The position numbers and the translations under genes were made by a program. Shown one piece after another: positions 15,643 through 23,474 of a stretch of DNA of 34,588 bases; within the stretch, counting starts at the first letter, position 1; every line of letters begins with the position of its first letter. Below the pieces are notes generated by a model. That model made no database searches, had not been told where the DNA came from, and saw only the letters and a list, made by a program, of their open reading frames with translations. This DNA is from Chromatiales bacterium (GTDB lineage: Bacteria; Pseudomonadota; Gammaproteobacteria; Steroidobacterales; GCA-2729495): contig JAEUQA010000064.1 of assembly GCA_016789845.1 (NCBI GenBank), positions 1 through 34,588 on the forward strand, given 5' to 3'.

Positions 15643-15972
15643 ATGATTCTTTACATGGCACCCGGCCAGCACATCCAGTTCACTGTTCGCCTGCCCGTCG
15701 AGTACACCGAGGACGGCGGCGCGATCATTGCGCACACGCCCGGAATCGACGTGGCGAGCCACGGAGCCTCACGGCCGGAGGCGCTGGCGGCGTTAGTCGA
15801 AGCAATGCAGCTGTGGTTTATGTCCTGCTACGAGCGGGGTCAGTTGGACGCCGCGCTCAAGGAGTGCGGCTTTGCGTCTCTCGCAGAGGGGAGCGATAGC
15901 TCCGCCGACATGATCGACGTGCCCCTGCCATTCGCCACGCTGCAGAATGTCCCAGAAGCTCGCGCCTATTGA
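15643..15972 (+). CDS. hicB: HicB-family antitoxin
   Basis: This 109-residue antitoxin neutralises the HicA mRNA interferase. The partial RNase-H-like HicB fold is recognisable in FTVRLPVEYTEDGGAIIAHT, then PGIDVASHGASRPEALAALVEA and a following helix. ATG 15643 has GAGGG 12 bases upstream; ATG 15655 is an in-frame alternative. I see no clear C-terminal helix-turn-helix or ribbon-helix-helix DNA-binding domain, only an acidic tail, so autoregulation is uncertain. It overlaps hicA by 26 bases, and the antitoxin-first order ensures it is made first. Confidence 0.85.
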   Translation: MILYMAPGQHIQFTVRLPVEYTEDGGAIIAHTPGIDVASHGASRPEALAALVEAMQLWFMSCYERGQLDAALKECGFASLAEGSDSSADMIDVPLPFATLQNVPEARAY

Positions 15973-16180
15973 CTGGCGCACGCTGGTCAAGGTGTTTGAG
16001 GCAGAAGGATTCACGCGTAGCCGTCAGCACGGATCGCACATCGCCATGGTGAAGCCCGGTATCGCCCGGCCCATCATCATTCAGCAGGGGACGCATGTCC
16101 CCGTGTTCATCATCAAGAACAACCTCAGGACGGCGGGCATGAGTCGCGAACGATACTTCGCGATCCTCAGCTCCCTGTAG
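15947..16180 (+). CDS. hicA: HicA-family mRNA interferase toxin
   Basis: This 77-residue toxin has the small dsRBD-like HicA fold. WRTLVKVFEAEGF is the first helix, followed by RSRQHGSHIAMVKPG with the catalytic His of the GSH motif, and VPVFIIKNNLRTAGMS. It cuts mRNA and halts translation unless bound by HicB. The start ATG 15947 lies inside the end of hicB, so the two are translationally coupled. It looks intact. Confidence 0.88.
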   Translation: MSQKLAPIDWRTLVKVFEAEGFTRSRQHGSHIAMVKPGIARPIIIQQGTHVPVFIIKNNLRTAGMSRERYFAILSSL

Positions 16181-16198
16181 CTTCGACGGCCGGGCAGC

Positions 16199-16411
16199 AT
16201 GAGCGAAGTACCCCGCAAGCTGACCATCGACGAACTGCAAGGCCTCCTGGTGCGCATGATGGATCTGCACATCATCGCGGTTGGAGTGGAGGGGCAGGCC
16301 TCGAGCGCTACCTGCGTGGCACGCCTGCGGGACATGGGGAAGCACGACGACGCCGATGAGCTTGCCAGGCTGCTGGCCCTGACGGAGTCCTTTGGCGCGA
16401 CCCGGCAGTGA
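16199..16411 (+). CDS. Small hypothetical protein downstream of hicA
   Basis: This 70-residue, mostly helical protein starts 18 bases after hicA: KLTIDELQGLLVRMMDLHII and a second helix, DDADELARLLAL. There is no strong Shine-Dalgarno. I do not recognise a family. It is probably cotranscribed with hicBA and may be a third component or just a hitchhiker. Confidence 0.5.
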   Translation: MSEVPRKLTIDELQGLLVRMMDLHIIAVGVEGQASSATCVARLRDMGKHDDADELARLLALTESFGATRQ

Positions 16412-16451
16412 CGGCCTGGAATTGGGGGCGGGATTCGACCGACCGGTCAAC

Positions 16452-16528
16452 TGGTCGGGGTGACAGGATTCGAACCTGCGACCTCTTGCTCCCGAAGCAA
16501 GCGCTCTACCAAGCTGAGCTACACCCCG
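16452..16528 (-). tRNA. tRNA-Pro (anticodon CGG)
   Basis: The cloverleaf is complete on the minus strand. The acceptor stem CGGGGTG pairs with CACCCCG and the D arm GTAGCTCAGCTTGGTAGAGC is present. The anticodon stem-loop is CTTGC-TTCGGGA-GCAAG, giving anticodon CGG. The T arm has GGTTCGAATCC and CCA is encoded. It reads CCG codons, which are heavily used in this GC-rich genome (proK type). Confidence 0.95.
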
Positions 16529-16542
16529 AACGGGGGCGCCAT

Positions 16543-16572
16543 TGTATAGGGCGCGGCGGACGGCGTCAGTAA
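16543..16572 (-). promoter_or_regulatory. Candidate tRNA-Pro promoter
   Basis: On the minus strand, TTACTG (16572-16567, at the ispB stop) and TATACA (16548-16543) are 18 bases apart. The -10 lies about 15 bases before the tRNA 5' end. Read-through from ispB is also possible. Confidence 0.45.
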
Positions 16573-17564
16573 CGGCGGTCGACGGCGAAATCGGCCAGGT
16601 CGGTGAGGGCGGTCTTGAAGGGGGAGTCGGGCACCGGGGCCAGGGCTGACCGGGCCCGGGCCGCGCAGTCCCGGGCCTTCGCGGCGGTGTAGGCCAGCGC
16701 GCCGGTGGTCTGGATGGCCTCCTGGATCGGCCGGATGTCTTCCCGGCCGCCCCGTTCGATGGCCCGGCGGATCATCACCTGCTCCTTCGGCGTGCCCCGC
16801 TGGAGCGCGTAGATCAGCGGCAGCGTGGGCTTGCCTTCCGCCAGGTCGTCGCCCACCTGCTTGCCGAGCTCGCCCGGGTTGGCGCTGTAGTCCAGCGCGT
16901 CATCCACCAGCTGGAAGGCGAGGCCGAGCTCCCGGCCGTAATCGACCAGCGCTTCCTCGACGGCCCGGGTCTGGTCGGCCAGGATCGCGCCGATCTGGGC
17001 GCCGGCCTCGAACAGCCTGGCCGTCTTGCGGTAGATGACGTCCATGTAGCGCTGCTCGGTGGTGTCCGGATCCTTGCAGTTCATGAGCTGCAGGACCTCG
17101 CCCTCGGCGATGGTGTTCGTGGCATCGGCCAGCACGTCCATGATCCGCATCTGGCCCACCTGCACCATCAGCTGGAAGGCCCGGGAGTAGAGGAAGTCGC
17201 CCACCAGGACGCTCGCCTCGTTGCCGAACACGCTGTTCGCCGTGTCCTGGCCGCGGCGCAGGTCGGAGGCGTCCACCACGTCGTCGTGGAGGAGGGTGGC
17301 CGTGTGGATGAACTCGATGATCGCCGCGGTGATGACGTGCCGGTCGCCGCGGTAGCCGCAGGCCCGGGCGGCGAGCAGGGTGATCAGCGGCCGCAGCCGC
17401 TTGCCGCCGCCGCCCACGATGTAGTGGGCGACGCTGTTGACCAGCGCCACGTCGCTCTGCAGGCGGGCCGTGATCTCCCGGTTGACGGCGGGCCAGTCGT
17501 CGCCGAGCAGGGCGCGCACTGCTTCCAGGTCAAATCGCGGGAATTCGGGTTGGACGAGGTGCAT
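16566..17564 (-). CDS. ispB: Octaprenyl diphosphate synthase (ubiquinone side chain)
   Basis: This 332-residue all-trans polyprenyl diphosphate synthase elongates farnesyl diphosphate with isopentenyl diphosphate to the C40 tail of ubiquinone. Both aspartate-rich motifs are present: LLHDDVVDASD (first) and FQLVDDALDY (second). GGGGKRLRP is the substrate-binding segment. ATG 17564 matches the usual family N-terminus; it is only 13 bases from the divergent nuclease start. Its position beside rplU-rpmA-obgE is the standard gammaproteobacterial arrangement (divergent ispB), here with a nuclease inserted. Confidence 0.95.
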   Translation of the reverse strand: MHLVQPEFPRFDLEAVRALLGDDWPAVNREITARLQSDVALVNSVAHYIVGGGGKRLRPLITLLAARACGYRGDRHVITAAIIEFIHTATLLHDDVVDASDLRRGQDTANSVFGNEASVLVGDFLYSRAFQLMVQVGQMRIMDVLADATNTIAEGEVLQLMNCKDPDTTEQRYMDVIYRKTARLFEAGAQIGAILADQTRAVEEALVDYGRELGLAFQLVDDALDYSANPGELGKQVGDDLAEGKPTLPLIYALQRGTPKEQVMIRRAIERGGREDIRPIQEAIQTTGALAYTAAKARDCAARARSALAPVPDSPFKTALTDLADFAVDRRY

Positions 17565-17577
17565 TGCGACACGAATA

Positions 17578-18465
17578 ATGCCCGCGATGCGCCGTGCTGT
17601 ACACCATGCAAAACAGCTCGCTACCCGGCGGATTCTTCGGCTTGCCGGTGTGTGGGCCGCCGCGGCGCTGTGGGCATGGTCACCGTCCGCCCTGGCGTTC
17701 GGCCCGTCCGGGCACCGGGTCGCGGGCCACGTGGCCGAACGCCACCTCTGCACGGACACCCGCGCGGCGCTCGCGCCACTACTCGGCGGCATGACGCTGG
17801 CCGAGGCGGGCCTGTGGCCCGACATGATCCGGCGCCAGCCGGAGTGGGAGCACACGCGGCCCTGGCACTTCATCAACGTGTCAGACCGGGGCTCGGTGGC
17901 GCGTGCGGCCCGGAGGGGTCCGGACAACGTCCTCGCGGCGCTGGCGCGCTTCGAGAAGGAGCTGGCCGACCGCTCCCTGCCCATCCGCCAGCGCGGCATC
18001 GCCCTGCGTTTCGTCGTGCACTTCGTCGTGGATATCCACCAGCCGCTGCACGTGGGCCGGGCGGAGGATCGCGGCGGGAACCTGGTGCCAGTGCTGGTGG
18101 ACGGACGAAAGTCGAACCTGCACGCCCTGTGGGACGGCGAGCCCCTGCGGCTCCCCGGCGGCCCGGGACCAAGGGACCGGGCGCGGTCGCTGCCCGGCCC
18201 GGGGCCTGACGAACTGGACCGCTGGCAGCGGGCCACGCCCCTGGACTGGGCGCGGGAATCCCTGGCGCTCCGGCGGCAGGTCTACGGCTTCAGCCGGAGC
18301 GCGGACCTGCCCGCACCGCCAGCGGCCTACCTGGCGGCGGCCAGGGCCACCATCGACCGGCGGCTGGTCCAGGCGGGGGTCCGGCTCGCGGGGCGCCTCG
18401 ATGCAGTGCTGGGCCCGCCCGGCGGGTGCGCCGGCGAGGTTGCCACCGGCCAGCCAAACCTCTAG
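17578..18465 (+). CDS. S1/P1-type secreted nuclease
   Basis: This 295-residue zinc-dependent nuclease for single-stranded nucleic acid has a signal peptide ending at SALA (residues 1 to about 40). Zinc ligands of the phospholipase C/P1 fold are visible: GHRVAGHVAERHL, LWPDMIRRQ, WHFINV, HFVVDIHQPLHVG (H-x3-D-x5-H) and NLHALWDGE. The mature N-terminus would be Phe-Gly-Pro, where P1/S1 enzymes have a Trp whose amino group binds zinc. ATG 17578 or 17587 may be the start; no clear Shine-Dalgarno separates them. The protein is about the family's usual size. Its last codons contain the rplU promoter. Confidence 0.88.
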   Translation: MPAMRRAVHHAKQLATRRILRLAGVWAAAALWAWSPSALAFGPSGHRVAGHVAERHLCTDTRAALAPLLGGMTLAEAGLWPDMIRRQPEWEHTRPWHFINVSDRGSVARAARRGPDNVLAALARFEKELADRSLPIRQRGIALRFVVHFVVDIHQPLHVGRAEDRGGNLVPVLVDGRKSNLHALWDGEPLRLPGGPGPRDRARSLPGPGPDELDRWQRATPLDWARESLALRRQVYGFSRSADLPAPPAAYLAAARATIDRRLVQAGVRLAGRLDAVLGPPGGCAGEVATGQPNL

Positions 18466-18468
18466 AAT
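18440..18468 (+). promoter_or_regulatory. rplU-rpmA promoter
   Basis: TTGCCA (18440-18445) and TAGAAT (18463-18468) are exactly 17 bases apart, and each is five of six to the sigma-70 consensus. It lies inside the end of the nuclease gene and predicts a start near 18475 and a leader of about 68 bases. Confidence 0.75.
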
Positions 18469-18510
18469 TCGTCGGCTTTTCGCGGGGTTGTGTTGACCCC
18501 CGGGCCCCCG

Positions 18511-18537
18511 CCAGGAAATTCCTGGCGTTCCAGGAAT
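18511..18537 (+). promoter_or_regulatory. rplU leader with two competing hairpins over the Shine-Dalgarno
   Basis: The 7-mer CCAGGAA occurs at 18511-18517 and 18530-18536, with its complement TTCCTGG at 18519-18525 between them. The middle copy can pair leftwards (CCAGG/CCTGG, 5-base loop) or rightwards. The right-hand stem is eight pairs, 18518-18525 with 18530-18537, closed by CGTT. It buries AGGAA, the Shine-Dalgarno for ATG 18543. This is a switch-like layout suited to ribosomal-protein autoregulation or temperature control; the role is inferred. Confidence 0.55.
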
Positions 18538-18542
18538 AACCG

Positions 18543-18860
18543 ATGTACGCAGTATTCAAGACTGGTGGCAAGCAGTACCGTGCCAGCCAGGGCGAGAAAG
18601 TGAAGATCGAGAAACTCGAGGCCGCCGCCGGCGACACCGTCGAGTTCGGCGACGTGCTGATGGTCGGCGAGGGCGCCAACGTGCAGGTCGGCAAGCCGCT
18701 CCTGCCGGGTGCCAGGGTCACCGCCACGGTGGTCGCCCAGGATCGTCACGACAAGATCACCGTCATCAAGTTCAAGCGCCGGACCACCTACAAGCGCATG
18801 CACGGTCACCGCCAGGCCTTCACGCTGGTGGAAATCACCGGCATCGCCGCCGGCGCCTGA
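18543..18860 (+). CDS. rplU: 50S ribosomal protein L21
   Basis: This 105-residue protein starts MYAVFKTGGKQYRASQGEKV and carries the C-terminal KRRTTYKRMHGHRQ rRNA-binding stretch; it is full length for bacterial L21. The leader hairpin described separately covers its Shine-Dalgarno. It is the first gene of the rplU-rpmA operon, 32 bases before rpmA. Confidence 0.98.
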   Translation: MYAVFKTGGKQYRASQGEKVKIEKLEAAAGDTVEFGDVLMVGEGANVQVGKPLLPGARVTATVVAQDRHDKITVIKFKRRTTYKRMHGHRQAFTLVEITGIAAGA

Positions 18861-18892
18861 CGTCAGTCTGAAGATATCGAGGTATTTGAGTC

Positions 18893-19156
18893 ATGGCACA
18901 CAAGAAAGCTGGCGGCAGCACACGTAACGGCCGCGATTCCGAGTCGAAGCGCCTGGGCCTCAAGAAGTTCGGCGGCGAGTCCGTGCTCGCCGGCAACATC
19001 CTGGTCCGGCAGCGGGGCACCGAGTACCACCCCGGCCGGAACGTGGGCATGGGGCGTGACCACACGCTGTTCGCCAAGGCCCACGGCGTGGTGCTGTTCG
19101 AGGTCAAGGGCGAGGGCGGCCGCCGCATCGTCAACGTCGTCCCCGCCACCGCCTGA
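18893..19156 (+). CDS. rpmA: 50S ribosomal protein L27
   Basis: This 87-residue protein has the conserved [21 protein letters not shown]-terminus that reaches the peptidyl transferase centre. There is no cleavable N-terminal extension of the Firmicutes type. It is cotranscribed with rplU and followed by an intrinsic terminator. Confidence 0.98.
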   Translation: MAHKKAGGSTRNGRDSESKRLGLKKFGGESVLAGNILVRQRGTEYHPGRNVGMGRDHTLFAKAHGVVLFEVKGEGGRRIVNVVPATA

Positions 19157-19194
19157 ACGTCATCGTCCAGGCTGACTTTCGTCCAGCCCGGTAG

Positions 19195-20404
<1,210 letters not shown>

Positions 20405-20407
<3 letters not shown>

Positions 20408-20680
20408 CTTCTTCTTGGTCGAGATGGCCTTGACGGCCTTGTTGAGCCGGCTCTGGTGCCGGGCAGCCTTGTTCTTGTGGGTCAGGCCCTTGTTCACCAT
20501 GCTCGCCACCTCGGCGGCGCCGGTCTTGAAGGCGGCGGCAGCCACGGCGGGATCGCCCGCCTCGATGGCCTTGATGACCTTCTTGATCGCGGTGCGCATG
20601 CGCGAGCGCAGGGCAACGTTATGCTGACGACGACGTTCGCCTTGTTTGGCGCGCTTGGCTGCAGACTTGGTATTCGCCAC
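20405..20680 (-). CDS. rpsT: 30S ribosomal protein S20
   Basis: This 91-residue basic protein starts MANTKSAAKRAKQGERRRQH and is full length for S20. The start codon is GTG (20680-20678) with GGAAG upstream; E. coli rpsT uses UUG, and a weak start is part of its autoregulation, so the non-ATG start may matter here. Its stop is inside the REP cluster. Confidence 0.97.
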
Positions 20681-20730
20681 GGGTACTTCCAGACTGGGGT
20701 GAGGGCCGCGGACCCCCGCGACGGGCGCGT

Positions 20731-20759
20731 ATTCTTTGGTTTCCCCCGCTGGAAGTCAA
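20731..20759 (-). promoter_or_regulatory. rpsT promoter
   Basis: On the minus strand, TTGACT (20759-20754, five of six) and AAGAAT (20736-20731, four of six) are 17 bases apart. The predicted leader is about 45 bases. Confidence 0.7.
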
Positions 20760-20811
20760 CCGGCGGGAACTGACGCGGCCCGAACGCGGCGTGGGTAGAC
20801 TTGAGGCGCGC

Positions 20812-22476
20812 ATGACCGATTCCCCACAGCCCCCCGTTCCTTCCGGCCACCAGAGCCAGGGACCCAGCGGCCGCAAGCTGCTCCGGTCCACCGGCACCGT
20901 GGGTGCCTGGACGCTGCTCTCCCGCATCCTGGGCCTCGTCCGGGACGTGGTCTATGCCCGGCTCTTCGGCGCGTCCTTCGTCATGGACGCCTTCTTCGTC
21001 GCCTTCCGCATCCCCAACATCTTCCGGCGGTTCTTCGCCGAGGGCGCCTTCTCCCAGGCCTTCGTGCCGGTCTTCGCCGAGTACGACCAGACCCGGGAAC
21101 ACGAGGAGGTGCGGGAACTGGTCCGGCGCGCGGCCGGGACGCTGGGCGTCATCCTGTCCAGCCTGGCGGCCGTGGGCGCCCTGGCCGCGCCCGTCTTCAT
21201 CGCGGTCTTTGCGCCGGGCTTTGCCACGGAGAGCGTGGGCGCGGACGCCGCGGGCGGCGAGGCAGGCCGGTATGCCCTCGCCGTGGACATGCTGCGCTGG
21301 ACGTTTCCCTACCTGCTCTTCGTGTCCCTGGCCGCCCTCGCGGGCGGGATACTGAACAGCTACCAGCGCTTCGTCGCGGCGGCCTTCTCGCCCGTCGTGC
21401 TCAATGTCGTGCTGATCGTCTTTGCCGTCTGGGTGGCGCCGCTGTACGACCGCCCCGGCATGGCCCTGGCGGCGGGCGTGTTCGCCGCCGGCGTCGTGCA
21501 GCTCGCGTTCATGCTGCCGTCCCTGGCCCGGATCCGCCTCCTGCCGCTGCCGGCCTGGGGCTGGACGCATCCCGGCGTCCGCAAGATCCTGAAGCTGATG
21601 GTGCCGGGCCTGTTCGGGTCCTCCGTGGCGCAGGTCAGCATCCTGCTCGACACGCTCATTGCCTCCTTCCTCGTCACGGGCAGCATCAGCTGGCTGTACT
21701 ACTCGGACCGGATCATGGAGTTCCCGCTGGGCGTGTTCGGCATCGCGCTGGCCACCGTGCTGCTGCCCAGCCTGTCGCGCCAGCACGCCGCCAAGGCGGC
21801 GGCCGACTTCGGCCGCACCCTCGACTGGGCGCTCCGCCTCGTGATCCTCATCGTCATTCCGGCCACGCTGGGCCTCATGCTGCTCGCGGGCCCGATGCTG
21901 GTCACGCTGTTCTACGGCGGGGAGTTCACCGCCCGGGACGTGGACCAGTCCACCTACAGCCTGGTCGCCTACGCGGCCGGCCTGGCGGGCTTCACGATGG
22001 TGAAGGTGCTGGCGCCCGGTTACTTCGCGCGGCAGGACACGGCCACCCCCGTGCGCGTCGGCCTCATTTCCCTGTGCTCGACGATGGTCATCAACCTCGT
22101 GCTCGTGGTGCCCTGGGCACTGGCCGGCGGGGAAGCCCCCCACGCGGGCCTGGCACTCTCCACGTCGCTGGGCTCCTTCATCAATTCGGGGCTCCTCTAC
22201 CGGGGCCTTCGCCGGAGCGGCGTGCTGCAGCCGGTTGCCGGCTGGGGACGGTTCCTCCTGCGGGTGGCGGTCGCGGCCGGCGTGATGGCCGTGCTGCTGC
22301 TCACCTTCTCGCCGCCCACGGCCGCCTGGCTCGACGCGGGCTTCTGGACGCGCTGCCTCTGGCTCGCCGCCGCCGTCTGCGGCGGCGGTGCCACCTATGT
22401 GATTGCGCTCCTCGCCGTGGGCATCCGGCCCCGGGACCTCCGGATGCAAAACTTCCGGGCGGGCGACCCCTTATAA
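20812..22476 (+). CDS. murJ: Lipid II flippase MurJ
   Basis: This 554-residue polytopic membrane protein of the MviN/MurJ branch of the MOP superfamily has about 14 helices. It moves lipid II to the periplasmic face for peptidoglycan synthesis. Typical segments are TLLSRILGLVRDVVYARLFG, DAFFVAFRIPNIFRRFFAEG and SWLYYSDRIMEFPLGVFGIA. ATG 20812 has GAGG five bases upstream; GTG 20791 is an in-frame alternative. Conserved neighbour of rpsT (divergent) and ribF. The stop TAA is also part of the ribF -10 box. Confidence 0.96.
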   Translation: MTDSPQPPVPSGHQSQGPSGRKLLRSTGTVGAWTLLSRILGLVRDVVYARLFGASFVMDAFFVAFRIPNIFRRFFAEGAFSQAFVPVFAEYDQTREHEEVRELVRRAAGTLGVILSSLAAVGALAAPVFIAVFAPGFATESVGADAAGGEAGRYALAVDMLRWTFPYLLFVSLAALAGGILNSYQRFVAAAFSPVVLNVVLIVFAVWVAPLYDRPGMALAAGVFAAGVVQLAFMLPSLARIRLLPLPAWGWTHPGVRKILKLMVPGLFGSSVAQVSILLDTLIASFLVTGSISWLYYSDRIMEFPLGVFGIALATVLLPSLSRQHAAKAAADFGRTLDWALRLVILIVIPATLGLMLLAGPMLVTLFYGGEFTARDVDQSTYSLVAYAAGLAGFTMVKVLAPGYFARQDTATPVRVGLISLCSTMVINLVLVVPWALAGGEAPHAGLALSTSLGSFINSGLLYRGLRRSGVLQPVAGWGRFLLRVAVAAGVMAVLLLTFSPPTAAWLDAGFWTRCLWLAAAVCGGGATYVIALLAVGIRPRDLRMQNFRAGDPL

Positions 22477-22477
22477 T
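22472..22477 (+). promoter_or_regulatory. Consensus -10 box for ribF
   Basis: A perfect TATAAT spans the murJ stop codon, 28 bases before the ribF ATG. No good -35 lies at 16-18 bases. The predicted leader of about 20 bases has no strong Shine-Dalgarno. Confidence 0.5.
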
Positions 22478-22505
22478 CCCGGTTTTTGGCGTCCCCCCCG
22501 TTCCC

Positions 22506-23438
22506 ATGCATGTTTTCCGCCGGCCCCGGCCGGGTGTTCAAGCGGTGCCGTCCGGCTGTGTCGCGACCATCGGGGTGTTCGATGGCGTGCACCTGGGGCA
22601 CCAGCGGATTCTCGGCCGGGTGCTTGAGGAAGCGGCGCGCCTCGGCGTGCCGTCCCTGGTGTTCAGCTTCGAGCCGACGCCCCAGGAAGTGATGAGCCCG
22701 CGGCAGGCGCCGGCGCGGCTCATGCGCCTGCGGGAAAAGGTCCTGGTGCTGGAGGACGCCGGCATCGACCACCTCTACTGCCCGCCCTTTGCCCGCGCGC
22801 TCCAGGAAATGGAGCCCGGGGAGTTCATCGAGCGGCTGCTGGTGCGCACGCTGGGCGTGAAGCACCTGGTGGTGGGCGATGATTTCCGTTTCGCGCGCGG
22901 CAGGGCCGGCCAGTTCGAGCACCTGGCCGCGGGCGGCCGGCAGCATGGCTTCGGCGCCGAGCAGGTCGGCAGCGTCACGTCGGGTGACCTGCGGGTGTCG
23001 AGCACGGCGATCCGCAGCGCCCTGGCTGCCGGTGACTTGGCCACGGCGGGGCGGTTGCTGGGCCGGCCCTACCGGATGGCGGGCAGGGTCAGCCGCGGCC
23101 GGCAGCTGGGCCGGCAGCTGGGCTTTCCGACGGCGAACATGCGCCTGCACCGGCGGGTGAGCCCGGTGAGCGGCATCTTCGCCGTGCGCGTGCACGGCGT
23201 GGCGACCCGCGCGCTGGATGCCGTGGCGAGCGTGGGCACGCGCCCGACGGTCGATGGGGTCGAGCCGTTGCTGGAGGTGCACGTCTTCGACTTCACGGGC
23301 GACCTCTACGGGCGGCAGATCGCCGTGGATTTCGTGGCCCGGCTCCGGGACGAGGTCCGCTTCGACGATCTCGAGGCGCTGCGCCGGCAGATGGAACGGG
23401 ATGCCGCCGAGGCCCGACGGGCGCTGGCAACGAACTGA
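22506..23438 (+). CDS. ribF: Bifunctional riboflavin kinase / FAD synthetase
   Basis: This 310-residue two-domain enzyme makes FMN and then FAD. The N-terminal adenylyltransferase domain has TIGVFDGVHLGHQRIL (the HxGH nucleotidyl motif). The C-terminal flavokinase has GRPYRMAGRVSRGRQLGR and LGFPTANM. It is the usual size. It is followed by ileS 36 bases later, in the standard ribF-ileS-lspA operon. Confidence 0.96.
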   Translation: MHVFRRPRPGVQAVPSGCVATIGVFDGVHLGHQRILGRVLEEAARLGVPSLVFSFEPTPQEVMSPRQAPARLMRLREKVLVLEDAGIDHLYCPPFARALQEMEPGEFIERLLVRTLGVKHLVVGDDFRFARGRAGQFEHLAAGGRQHGFGAEQVGSVTSGDLRVSSTAIRSALAAGDLATAGRLLGRPYRMAGRVSRGRQLGRQLGFPTANMRLHRRVSPVSGIFAVRVHGVATRALDAVASVGTRPTVDGVEPLLEVHVFDFTGDLYGRQIAVDFVARLRDEVRFDDLEALRRQMERDAAEARRALATN

Positions 23439-23474
23439 ACCGCGGCCGCAATCGCCACCAGAGGACGAGAGACA

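Noticed and set aside
15344..15646. Open frame of 100 codons before hicB
   Set aside because: No Shine-Dalgarno, no recognisable motif, and it overlaps competing frames; such frames are expected in GC-rich DNA.
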